From contig JAOWCC010000019.1 in NCBI GenBank assembly GCA_030867875.1, positions 80,132,861 through 80,196,860 on the forward strand: DNA of 64,000 bases, given 5' to 3'. The translations under genes were made by a program, and so were the position numbers. How positions within the stretch are numbered: position 1 is the stretch's first letter; every line of letters begins with the position of its first letter. This DNA comes from Actinernus sp. WN-2022 (taxonomy: Eukaryota; Cnidaria; Anthozoa; Actiniaria; Actinernidae). Below the pieces are notes generated by a model that saw nothing but the letters and a program-made list of their open reading frames with translations, ran no database searches and was not told where the DNA came from. Below, piece after piece: positions 23,801 to 34,996 of this stretch.

Positions 23801-26800
23801 ATGGAAAAACAGGAAAATAACGCCGCGAAGCGGCGTTATGTGGAATCTGGGGCAACACCAAATAAACCAGCAAGACAAAAGAAGAGGTTGGACTCCACAA
23901 CTCGTTCCACAAGCACTAGATCGTCGAGGCGAGGCCTCAATTTTCAGCAGGAATCGGTTAGTTACTCTTGTTTTATATTATTTCATACAGCCTGGGTAGA
24001 ATGACTTGTGTATAAGGACAAAAAAGTGGCCAGGGAAGTGTTTCGTGTTATCATTTTCAGAGGTGATCCTCTCACCTCCCTGATCCCAAGTACATGTATG
24101 CATGAATGGCTGCCCTGTTGCTGTAAATAGAAATATGTAGTATTCTCTGGGGGGTGTGTAGTTGATGTAGAAATTTAAGAGCCGAAACCAATCTGACCTG
24201 TTTTGTACACGAGGAGTCATAACACAATATAGGGCACTTATTGGAATAAGGGGTGCTTATAAATTACAAAATTTGCCTTTAGTGGGGAGGGGATGTTTGC
24301 TTAAGGGAAAGGGTACTAAATCGAATTTTTACAGTCCATATAATGTATGTGTGTTTGTTGCTTAAAGGTATCACCTAAGGCTAGGCCAAGCTGCATAAGT
24401 CACTTGAGGGGAGTGAGGCAGTCACCATCTGGATTATTGAAATCTCCAAAGCGTACCAAAATTCCTTGGTTAAGAAAGGAAAATGTGGCTCTCATACAGT
24501 TTGTTGCCCTCCACAAAGACCTGCAGTCCTCCAACATTGAGTGGCCAGCATTTAACACCAAAGCCAAATACTGGATTGATGCAGCAGCTTATGTTAAAGA
24601 AACAGCAAGCACAGGATATATTAGAAATGGTAATAAAACAAACTGTATTTCCCTATATTCAGGGAGAACACTTATTCTTACTCAAGGGGGTGATTTTATC
24701 AACGTTATGTATTGTTCCCTCGATTCTTATTCAATGAAGTTAATGTACATGCACACAGGGACATAGTAAAATATTATTTGTTCACTTTATGACTCACTGA
24801 ACACTCCCAATTGCAAAGTGGATTTACTTGGGCTCAATAGTACAATACCCAACACCATAATCAATGTGGCATCATGAATTCTGGATTATTACATTAAAAT
24901 CTTATTATTTATCTTATAGGCACATCTGTGCGTCAACGAGTGGTTGTATTCTTTAAAGGAAAATATAAAACTATAGAGGAAGCAGAAGATGACTATGGAA
25001 TAACTTCAGACACATATTTAGGCTGTGACAACCAGAACCTTCAGCCAACAACAGAACTCACTGGAGTCCCAGATAAAATCAAAGACTTGCTGCAACACCT
25101 CAGTGAAACACAGCTTGTGCAGCTGGTATCTAGAGTGTCACACATGATCAAAGACAAGCAGAAGATAATAAAATCTATCACAAAGGAATTCGCTAGTAAG
25201 GTTGTCAGTAGCATCATAAGGGTACTCTACCAAGCTCTCCCGCAGGACAATCAAGGCAGCTTACTAAATGGCTTGTACCTGGAACATGCTGAACATGCTT
25301 ATGGAATAGATACTACTCCTGGTAATTTTGGAACTCTTTCATTGAAAGCAATGAAGAATCTACAGATGGCAGGTAAACCAAACCTGGTTTACAAGTGGTG
25401 TACATGTCTAAGTGGAAAGGATGGAAAGACCATGCTGAGCACGTCAAGAATGCCATTTGTATTAATACAGTACTGTATAGAATTCTTCAGCTGCACCCAT
25501 ACAGCACAGGTACTGTAAAGTTAATCAACACTGCCTGGACATTATACTGTACTACCGAAAATAATGTAAGAGGAAAGCCTAGTGTTTTATTTCTATCCTA
25601 TTTCGTGTACATGTACATACTTTAGGTTTCCCCTTGGTTTTACTACAGCGCTCGAAATGAGGGCTAGCTACATGTACTAGCAAAAATACTAGTAACAATC
25701 TGAAATGTGTACTGTTTTGCTAGTATAGGATTTCTCACCGATCAAGATTTTTTAAATTCAAACGCTTATTTCAAATCACCTGGAAATTCTTTTGCCATTA
25801 TTCCCTCGATATCCAATAACATTTTCAAGGAACCTAAGTCCTTGTTAATGCCTGAAGAAACCACCTTTCTTTGATCACTTTATACATGGTTCGTGTCAAT
25901 CGTCTGCCATCTTGGATTTTTATGAAGGGCCTAGCTGGAAACGAGGTCACAGTTTGCCAATGTCCATTTTGTTTGTTGTTAGTGCTTTCGAGACTTTGGT
26001 ACAGTTTTGCTATTAAAATAATAATCACTATGACTAGCAATTTCTTTCTATTGCCTAAAAATCTTAATTTCTATTTTCAGATAACAGAGGCTCCAGACTA
26101 CAAATTGTGGCTGGACACGATGGAAGCTGAGTTTGGTGGAGGGAAGTTTAAACGCCTCTTCCGAGGGCCAATGTGGAGTGGGTGTGAAAGAGGAGACTTT
26201 GGACATCCAGAAAAGGTAGCGAGAAGCAAAATGCTCACTATGCATGTTGGTTGTATTTTTAGCCAGGAGTCATTCAGAATTAAAAATAATTGTCTGGTTA
26301 GTTTTTTTTGCAATTTTTGTAGGAAGAGCAACTGCCAGTATATGTTTCTCTTCTAATATCATTGTACATGTATGCAGAAAGCTATGTACATGTATTCATT
26401 TGAACTGCACTGAGCATAGGCACCACATATTTATGTGAACTTACAGTATTACATTTACTTTAACACAGGCAAAGACCAACATTCCTTGTGTTAGTACACA
26501 AGCACAACTGAGAGCCACATCCAAGAGTGAATTTAGTACCAAGCCAGAGATTCAGGTGGGATTACTTGCTTGAACTAGAGATTCTGTTGTTTTCATAATG
26601 CACTGAAACTCTGCTAGCCGGTACCTCCTGTAAGCTGACACCTCTCTTCTAAGCAGACACCAGTCTGAAGTACTGGTCTTTCCCCAGTCAAATTATTATA
26701 TATTCACAACCTCCTGTAAGTAAACATTACCTCCCCTAAATGGACACTTGGAGAAATGTGAACTACTGTATACTGAAAATGATTTTGGGCAAGTGTGATT

Positions 26801-29800
26801 ATATTAGAGAATGTTCACTCTTTATCAACTTGATTTGGGTTGAAACTTTCCAAAAGTTATTTCCTTACATAATTTTACTTCCACTGCCTCCACTTGCTGT
26901 CTCAATGTCAGTGGACACCTCCCATAAGCAGACACTTACCCAAGGCCCTGGATGTGTCTGCATATTGTGTCTGCATATGGAAGGTTCCACTGTACAACTA
27001 AATATCACAATGGAGGGCATGTGGTTCACCTGGTCCCTAATAATGATATCCTTTTGTTAGTGGTCTGTACTTCAAATATGAACAAATGACATATTGTGGT
27101 TTCAGATTGAAGCAATCAAACAGCTGAAACACTGCAACCCCAATGGCCGGTATTGGATTAAAGCCGACGGCACCGACCTCAAGCCTGCCTTACAGGAATC
27201 CATGCGCAGAGAGTGGAATGGCGATGTGGACTTGCTGGATGGTGAACTGGACAAGCTAAGAGCAGAGTACGACAACAGGCTATTGGCATCAGAAGCCATT
27301 AAGAAATGTTCGATGAATAGAGCAGACTTGCAACTGGCTTTGTTAGCATTAGATAACAATCTTGCTGAAGATGTGAATTATCTTCACAAAGGTCTTTTGA
27401 ATGCAGTACAGTCGTTTAGGAAGAAATTTGATGCGCCAAATACACCAGTTGAGAAGCTGAAATCCCTTAACTGGGAAATTGTGGAGTTCCACACCTTGCT
27501 GGAGCAAGCAACTACATTCAAAGAAGTTCTACAAAGCATTCTATCAGAGCTAGATCCCTTAGAAAGTATGGCTGAGGACTTAAAGCAGGCTCTAGAGAAG
27601 TCTTCAGGAAAGAAGCCTATGAAGCAAGTTATGGAAAGCTGGGGCAATGGTCATGTTGATTACATGCAATATCTGCGGAACCTGTTCAAGAAGAAGCGCA
27701 AATGTGCCACACACATATTGGTGTTCATGCTCTCAGACGAACAGAGAAACAAAAAGCCATATGCAATCCCCGTCCAGTATGTCCCATACAACTCTATCAG
27801 GGACCAAGAGGTTAGGGACCTCACAAAGCAGATTAAAGTGGAGATGACCAAAGCTGGGCTTACTGTTGTTGGTATGTAAATCTAACTTATAAGATCTGCA
27901 GACATGTTGGTAGAGTGCAGGCAATTAAACCATGGAACTGCTAATTTTAAATTGCAATAATATGTGCAAAGTTAGCCAGTGAACTGTGACTTCCTTGTAA
28001 AATGCAGTTTCTGGCTAGTAGTAAATTGCGCAAAGTAACTAGTACTGTTCCATGGTTTAATTGTCTGCACTCTGTTACATAACAAAAATATTCATGTATC
28101 AGAGGTACAATAAAATTATGTTTCAAAACAAGTAACTGCAAAAAAGTAGATAGAAAGAAGAACACAGCATATTTGCAGCTTTATTCCTGTGCCAAAACAA
28201 ATAAGAGGTCATACAGGGTTTGACAGGTCTGTTAACTGCCATCATGGAGATGACCACTTTTTTGTTTAAGGAACGAGCACAGATGGTGAATTCGAGCAAT
28301 TAAGGAGAAGAGGGACATCCAGGCCGTTGCATGTGTGGCAACTGGCTCACGATGCACGTGACAGTGTTAGTAAGATGAGCAAAACCACCCTCCTTCAGAT
28401 GCTTGAAATGCAGAGATGTAAGTTTGAATTTATAAATAGTGACAGTTGTGCATACAGTCAAACTCCTATTAAGCGCCCACCAAAAATATTAATAGTCACT
28501 ACGATACTGTACATAAAGTCTTTAATTTAAGCGATCACTTACCCATTAATAGTGGTGACCACTTAATAGATGTTTGACTATATTTGGTTTATCTTTTTGC
28601 AGTCTCTTGATACAGCTTGACCTTGAGCCAGATATGTTCCAGCCCTGCCCTCCCACTAAATCAATAAGTACATACACTGCAGTCTTCTATTATGCAATTC
28701 ACTATAAGCTCAATCAGTCTTTTTTTATTTTAGTTGATGCAAACCAGTTACCCGTAGTCACCCGCCCCAATCCTGCAATTCCACCTGAAGTCATTGCCCA
28801 GCTTGCACATCTCAGATTCCAGCAAGGGATGACTCTGGTAGATGCTGTGACATATATCAGGGGAAAGCTAGTGCCTGATGGATACACCCCCAACCCATTT
28901 AGGAGAGACACCCCTGAAAGCCTCCTGGACAAGCTTCGCTCCCTCATTGCAACTTATCAGTTCAGGGCTGATGTAACTTATTGGAAAGAGAGAGGTGTAG
29001 ATTTCACCCTATATTGCTACTGTCCTGAAGTGGATCCAGACACTGGCAAGTTGCATCACGAGAGAGCTGACCACAACCATATCCTGAAGCGTCTTGCCAA
29101 ACACACTAGAGATGGAGGTAACAATGACCTCACCTATGAGGGGTTTGACGAAGCAATGCGCAACCCCCACACAGGGCTTACACATGCAGCTCTAGTCGGG
29201 CAGCGAAAGCAGTCTGTCCCTGATGCTGAGAAGCTGCTGTCTTTCCATGTGGCAAAGTTCTTTAGAGACAAAGGCTATGGACCAGAAGCAGAATATGTCG
29301 AAACCATTGCCCAGTGGCACGAGGCTTCAGATGGGAGAGGAATATCCCAGCTCCAGAGGTGCCGCCAAAATTACCGAATGCTAAATTTCATTCTGGATGA
29401 ATGGATACCATGGCACCGTGACAACTATGACCTGTCATCCCTTGACATAAACAGGTGTGATTATATTTTCTTTAGATATTCTAAACTCATTGTACTAATC
29501 AGTTCATTCAATATAGGGCAATGTAGGGCATTTGGAAACACTGTACATAGAATGTTAGCAAAATGTTATTCTTCTTGGATGGGGCATTTGACAAATATGT
29601 TTCTTTTGTTTTTTCTTCCTTTTTTTGGGGGGGGGGGGGGGGGGGGGGGAGGGTGCATTTTTTCATTGAAGTCAAATGGGGAAGGTGCTCTTGGAATATT
29701 TTAGTCATGCTTTTAAAAAAATGTTTCAGACCAATTGCAGGTATAAGGGGCTTCTCACGGGAGTCAGTGATTGAGGTCACCACTAATATTGAGAGCCAGG

Positions 29801-30634
29801 AGCATCGCAGAAGGCAGAACCATGAGATTGGCCATCAAGAACATCCCAGAGCAGGTTCAACAGATGATCTGGAGTGTTTTTTCGCAATGTGCCACAGTTG
29901 GTTAGGACCAGTGTTCACATTGAAAGAGTTCAAGCACAAATGGAGGAAGATTGTTAGGTACATATTTTACCCAGATTTTTCTTTGTTATGTAACAGTGCC
30001 AAACTTTACCTCGAGAAGTTATTACCTTGTTTTGTTTGAGAAAAGAGAGAAACTTTTATTTCAGGACTAATGTAAACAACATGGACTGACCATTCAATTG
30101 ACCTTTCCAGAATTGAGAAAAGGACTGGGACCAAGTATGTAAAGTTAGTCATCGTCAAACTTTGTAAACTTACTAATTTCGCTGTGCTCTTTCTCGTGAC
30201 AGTGTTCATTTTTCAGTCATAAGATTAACTTCTGGAAAGGCCAATTTACACAGGCATGGAATGCCCCCAAGGCAGTAATATTAATGTATTTTGGCATACA
30301 TCGTGTTGTATTTTGCAGGGAGTATACCAAACGTATGGACCCTGAGTTGCCATTCTATTATCACACCCTCAATGAGCGGTTTTCTGCAGACCTCTTGCCA
30401 TCTTTTGATGATACCCCACCTGGTGATGATGACGACGATAGTTCCAAGAACCCATATCGACTCAAGAGGTTAAAACAAAGCACAAGAGAAGATGGTTCAA
30501 TCTTTGCAGCAGGGAGATCATTTCTGCCTGCCAGGAACCGAACAACTGTGCGACAAAGATTTCATGCACATGATGTTGGCTTACCACCTGTACTGCACCA
30601 GGCTATCAATGCAATATACGGGGGCGGTGTCTAA
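23801..30634 (+). CDS. Intact 11-exon gene, 1147-aa element-encoded protein of unknown function
   Basis: Exons: 23801-23956, 24368-24629, 24920-25509, 26081-26215, 26469-26555, 27106-27871, 28271-28417, 28632-28667, 28734-29454, 29730-29957 and 30319-30634. All introns are GT-AG and all phases agree, giving 3444 nt with no internal stop. The short exon 8 boundary is the least certain. Exon 1 is basic and Ser/Thr-rich, suggesting nuclear import. Exon 6 ends in a conserved block with LSDEQRNKKPYAIPV; exon 7 has STDGEFEQL; exon 9 has HHERADHNHILKRLAKHTR; exon 10 has STDDLECFF near residue 1011. The last resembles the C-terminal acidic motif of THAP9/hAT-type transposases, so an RNase H-like enzyme is possible (inference). 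I know this family only as an uncharacterised one repeated in corals and sponges. The tail is acidic (GDDDDDSS). Confidence 0.85.
29628..29650 (+). repeat. Poly-G run in intron 9
   Basis: An uninterrupted G run of about 22 nt, broken once by A, lies in the intron between exons 9 and 10 of the 11-exon gene. Similar poly-C/G runs occur at about 17103, 19485, 20989, 32733, 43428, 46420 and 55844. Confidence 0.9.
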
Positions 30635-30743
30635 TTTCAGGATATACTGTACACACATGCAGTTTGATAGCACTGTAAAGTGGGACATGCCAAGCGAAGG
30701 GACCTTATGCAGTATTTTGATTTATTTACAGTTTTATATAGCT

Positions 30744-31303
30744 TAGCCTGCGAAAACAGCTGAATCTCTGCGCTCGTTCCAACGGGCTCCCCCAAGAAGC
30801 ATCTGTGACTCAAGGGTAAAAATTCCATACTGATGACATTGGATCTGCTCAGAATCCAGGCAGAGCTTCTGATTGGCCGATTCACTTGTCTTGTGTGCAT
30901 AAATTAAAACTTTCAGCAAACTGCAAGTGCAAAGCAAACGTAGGATCTTTTTAAGCGTTGTAAGTCAATACTTCGATACAACGTTTAAAAACATTCAAAT
31001 AAAATCTCTGTCAGGGTTTTCAATAACATTTGAAGTGGCAAAACTTGAAGAGTAGGCGGCGAGCATCGAGCGCCAAATATCACGTTTTTCCTAATTTTTC
31101 AATCAAAGTAGGCGGCAATTTCATGTAAAATACCCAGCGAGATTTGCCGGCACGCTCACTTTGAATTAAATTTTAATTTATTCATATTTGCCTGGATTCT
31201 GGGAAGATGACATCATCAGTATGTAATTTGTACCCTCGAGTCTCAGACGCTTCTTGGGGAGCCTGTTGGAGGAGCACAAAGATTTGGCTGTTTTCGCAGG
31301 CTA
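30744..31303. mobile_element. Foldback MITE (TIR TAGCCTGCGAAAACAGC)
   Basis: About 115 bp at 30744-30860 is repeated inverted at about 31190-31303. The termini are TAGCCTGCGAAAACAGC and GCTGTTTTCGCAGGCTA. It sits 110 bp after the stop of the 11-exon gene. The TAGCCTGCG terminus is common among animal MITEs. A target duplication is not clear. Confidence 0.75.
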
Positions 31304-32865
31304 TATGGCCGAGCAACATATCTACATTGTAAATGCAAAGTTGAACCAAATTTCATATTGTTACACAGAAAAATGTGTCACAAAGTTCCAAAAATACGAG
31401 GCTTTGTATGGGAAGTTAGGATTTCGTTTGCATTTTTCTTGGACTTTTAAAATATTTTTCATAAGGTCCCTTTTCATTTAGTATGAATGAACAGTATTTT
31501 GCATTTATAACTGAAATTCATAAGTTGCAAATGCAAGAATTAAGGGAGTTGAGCAATCTTGCTAAGCATATTGCTTCAATTTATTAATGTATAAAGATCC
31601 ATCAATAATGTCTTACAATAATATAAACTCTTTGTATTTACAAAAGTGTTCAAAGAAATGTACACAGGAGCTAGATAATAAGAAAGTTCATATGATATGT
31701 ACTCTTAGACTCTTTACAGTCCAAAATGATATTACACGCAATAATATCTATCATGAATCCTGTTTTGGCATCTAACACCTGGACAACCTAATTCAAGAAA
31801 ACAATCTGGCTCGATGCATAATCCAAGACATAGACAGCCTACAGTGTATGCACACTGCTACTGAACAATTACTATTTTTTTGTATTATATGCCTAATTAA
31901 AAAAGTTGCTTGTTCATAACTCACAAACAACTCTGGTCCTACCTCGTTGGTGTTTTTAGGTCTTTATTAGCAATTACGCATATAATGCACAGTGCAATGC
32001 TTACTCCAACCTCTTGCAGTATTTTTTGTATCCACGTTATTTGTCCTTGTGTTCACTCCCCTATAATTATCACTAGCTACAATCCGGGACAAAGTCAGTT
32101 TGTCGCATACCAAAGTTGCTTTTTTGATGTTACTAAAATACATAATGCATTGATCAATGTTAAGATGGGGGTTTGGTGATTTCGATGGTTAAATTCCCCA
32201 CCCTTGGGCATAAATTTTATGTCAAAATCGACCCATGCTGTATTTCATGCCAAAGGTACTGCAAAATCCTCAATAGGCCCTTTGCAGCTAACAGTCTTGT
32301 AATGATAATACTTCATTAACAAATGAATTGAGCTCATGATCCCCATGGGAAAGGCATTGCCATGGATGCTGGAGAGCAAGCTATCTTCAAAAACACAGTT
32401 TTGGAAAGATCGACAATCGACTAAGGTGGAAAATAGCATTCACAAATGGGTTTTGATAAGAACACTACTGATCTCGTACAAAACCATTTGAAGGATTGTG
32501 TGAAAAAGGGGCGTAAGTGACACCTGATCATTCTAAATTCTCCCATAGAAGAAGAATTGAGTGTGATCACTCACTTATGCCCTTTTTGCACACAGATCAG
32601 GACTCGCTTACACCCTTTTTGCACACAAAAAACATGTTTTTACTCCAGTACAATTACGTGGCCTATTAACCCTCCCCTGTGATAAAAATCAAATGCCTTG
32701 AACATGACGATCAAATGCTTTCCCCTTGCCACACCCCCCCCCCCCCCTTTTTTGCCGGCTTAATATTGATTGATGAATGATAGGTACAGATCCAGATAAA
32801 AAGTTCACCGGTTTCTGAGTAGGTTTAGGGGATATGAAATGCCCAAATGCGTAGCCAGGAGAGGT
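31304..32865. other. Intergenic interior of giant element with small repeats
   Basis: No gene recognised. About 32343-32465 is a dispersed repeat also seen at about 39862-39950 (GGCATTGC, GGATGCTGGA, GCAAGCTATC, GGAAAATAGCATT in the same order). At 32497-32640 GTGTGAAAAAGGGGCGTAAG is mirrored twice by CTTATGCCCTTTTTGCACAC-like units, giving a hairpin-prone cluster. Confidence 0.6.
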
Positions 32866-34058
32866 CTACAGGGTATCATTGTATCTGTATTTGTTATCAA
32901 TTGGCAGCCATTTATCTTTCTTAGTAACAGTAACGGTTGGAATGTAGGTCCATTTAGGATGGTCTGACATAATGTATTGGCACTTAATTGACTTCATCTT
33001 TATCTCCCTGATTTGTTTTTGTCGAAGTGCAGCAGTAAACTTAGGGATTCTCTCCTTCGAAATGTAGCCTATTTTGCACCAGCTTGAATCCGCCGCCACC
33101 TTCACTTCCACGATAATAGCGTTCCTATCTTTAAGATTGTTAGGCTCGAATGAGAGCTGCACAGGAACGTCATTTTTTGACAGAAGTAGTTCTCGAGCAA
33201 TTTTTAGAGCTTTTTGACATTCCTCGTGGAAAGTGCTCCCCCGCAAAATCAACGTGTCTGTATACAGGACCTCCTCCTCTTCGCTTCCAGAATCCATTTC
33301 CCCATCTGACAATTGTTCTATATCGCCCTCCGCAGTTGAGGAAGTATCCGACAAACTTTCTGCCTCGGTTGCAGCAGAAGGGACTTCACTTTGGGCTTGT
33401 TGGCCTGACTTTCTGCACATCACCAGTGCTCCTTTCTCGTAATTTGTGCAATTACAGTCGCACATATCGATGTCCAACCAAGGAGTACAGTCCACGAATT
33501 CATCGACTCCTTTGATATCTGCTTTCCTTTTCGCTTTTGGTGGTGCACTTATTCCACTGGCAGCCTGAAGTACATCAAAGTCGAGGATGCAAGTAGCTTT
33601 ATCGTCGTTTTCAAGCTGAAATTGCAATGATATGTGTGAACTTTTCGAAAGAAAACAAAACAACCAGATTCAAACAACCACAACTCGTGGCACGAATTTT
33701 AGTTTTACAAAGCTTAGCAGCTATTAACTAGTCTTTTGATTATAAAGCTAGTGTTAGGTAAATTGGAAGATAGGATTCAACTTACCGTAAAGCGACAGTA
33801 ACTGGTAACTTCAATGAGAGCAGGGGAACACAAGTCTCGCAGTTTCGCTTCGGTTTCTTCCTCCCAGAGAATCAAGCACGCCCGCCGAATATTTAGCGAA
33901 CTAGGGAAACTGAAATGGGCTAACACGCAATCAATTTCCAGGCAAGGGAAGCCTTTAACTGGTAGGAAGTTTTCCTCACTCATATCAACGCAGTGCAGGT
34001 AAATAAGCTGCTGGCTATCGAACGGGTGATCAGTAGTGAGTGTTAGCTGCACGGCCAT
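32866..34058 (-). CDS. HIRAN-domain protein, 2 exons, 340 aa
   Basis: Exon 1 is 34058-33786 (ATG, donor ACG|GTAAGT) and exon 2 is 33615-32866 (acceptor CAG|CTT). Both are phase 0 with no stop. Residues 1-140 are novel, with a cysteine cluster (CDCNCTNY). Residues about 150-205 are acidic and serine-rich. Residues about 208-306 fit the HIRAN fold: LILRGSTFHEEC, a central NNLKDRNAIIVEV and CKIGYISKERIPKF. HIRAN domains, as in HLTF and Rad5, bind 3' ends of single-stranded DNA, so a role in handling transposition or repair ends is plausible (inference). No helicase or RING follows, so this is a stand-alone module. It is the last gene before the element's right end. Its promoter has the shared motif at 34111-34157 and an E-box. 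Confidence 0.8.
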
Positions 34059-34110
34059 CTTTGAGAAATGATCATGTCACGTGGCCGCGTTCGGTTGATA
34101 ATATAGTTTG

Positions 34111-34157
34111 GCGCAGGGAATTCTGGGAAGGTATTGATATCCTCCTTGATCTCGAAC
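34111..34157 (-). promoter_or_regulatory. Shared upstream motif (copy 2), HIRAN gene
   Basis: Read on the minus strand this is TCGAGATCAAGGAGGATATC followed by CCAGAATTCCCTGCGC, matching 23179-23217 apart from small insertions. It begins 53 nt upstream of the HIRAN ATG. The intervening stretch contains CACGTG near 34080. Confidence 0.7.
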
Positions 34158-34744
34158 TGTATTTAGTCTTTCGTTTTCCTCCAAACATACCAGCCCAATA
34201 GCCATTCAGGGTCCAAACGACGTCTTGATGAGTTCTTAGCTTGGTTCCAAAACTCTTACACTAGCTAACCTTCTGTAAATCCATCGAAGTTGTAGGAAAA
34301 TACCACTCAGAATGCAGAAAGTGTTTAGCTTCGCCGAGAACCGTTGAAGTGTTCGACCGCCGAAACCTGATATAACTCATGAGCATGCGTCATAGCGTTG
34401 CCGCTGACCGATTTACAGTACTCTAGTTACCAGTCTCTACTCGTGTATCAGGAGACACGGTTGTACGCCGACCCCTGCGGAATAGATGGGATGGACTATT
34501 TTCATAATATTATTTTGTACTATAGTATATTTTTCATTTATTAATGCATAAGGAATTTACATGCTAATTTCCTCTGAAAAAAAATCTGAATTTATAATGA
34601 GACCTGCAGTGGGCAGTGCCTTCTTTTCTTCTAGATATTTCCTTTTACTCAACAATGTTAACTGCTTCAAAAATTATGAAATGTAACAAAACAGGAAATT
34701 TATCAGGGAGTGGATTGCTTTCCTTTTTTTCCCACTTTTATGAA

Positions 34745-34996
34745 GTGCTGTCTTCTAGTCAAATGACTCCTTCAAAAAGTCACATGACTCTTACAAAGAG
34801 TCTGCTTACTCCACTAAGGGTCGCGTGACTCTTTGAAGAGTTAAAGAACTCCTATGAAAAGTGGTTTTGGTTCTTTATTGGAGTCAAAACTACCCTTGGG
34901 GTCAAAGCGACTATTGAAGAGAGTCAAAAACTACTCGTTGGTTAAAGAGTAGAAATCACTCATTGGGGTCAAAACGACTCTTATGTTTTTACAGTG
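34745..34996 (-). repeat. Right terminal and subterminal repeats of the giant element
   Basis: Irregular copies of GACTC/GAGTC motifs fill about 250 bp and end with GACTCTTATGTTTTTACAGTG. Only the terminal ~30 bp closely match the left end; the inner motif order differs, as is usual for CACTA-like ends. Confidence 0.8.

Larger units (their letters stand above)
5280..34996. mobile_element. Giant (~29.7 kb) DNA transposon with CACTG termini and cargo genes
   Basis: The left end begins CACTGTAAAAACATAAGAG and the right end finishes with its reverse complement, with roughly 25-30 bp of strong terminal inversion. Beyond that both ends carry many irregular AGAGTC-type subterminal motifs (5280-5700; 34745-34996). 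The element interrupts another transposon cleanly: sequence left of 5280 and right of 34996 are adjacent parts of that element's other copy at 45263-46214. A 2-bp CA duplication is possible but not certain. Inside are five genes in two divergent pairs plus one: unknown (-) and RecQ-like (+); DUF6589-type (-) and an 11-exon gene (+); and HIRAN (-). Termini and subterminal repeats resemble CACTA/EnSpm elements, while the helicase content recalls helicase-carrying Academ elements. The superfamily is unresolved. Confidence 0.8.

Noticed and set aside
25395..25625. Alternative frame with its own start over exon 3 of the 11-exon gene
   Set aside because: The main frame continues through a conserved stretch (KPNLVYKW, LIQYCIEFFSCTHTAQ), so this is a shadow.
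5280..34996. Giant element as a Polinton/Maverick or integrated virus
   Set aside because: No protein-primed DNA polymerase, retroviral-type integrase, packaging ATPase or capsid sequence was seen, and the termini and gene set do not fit.
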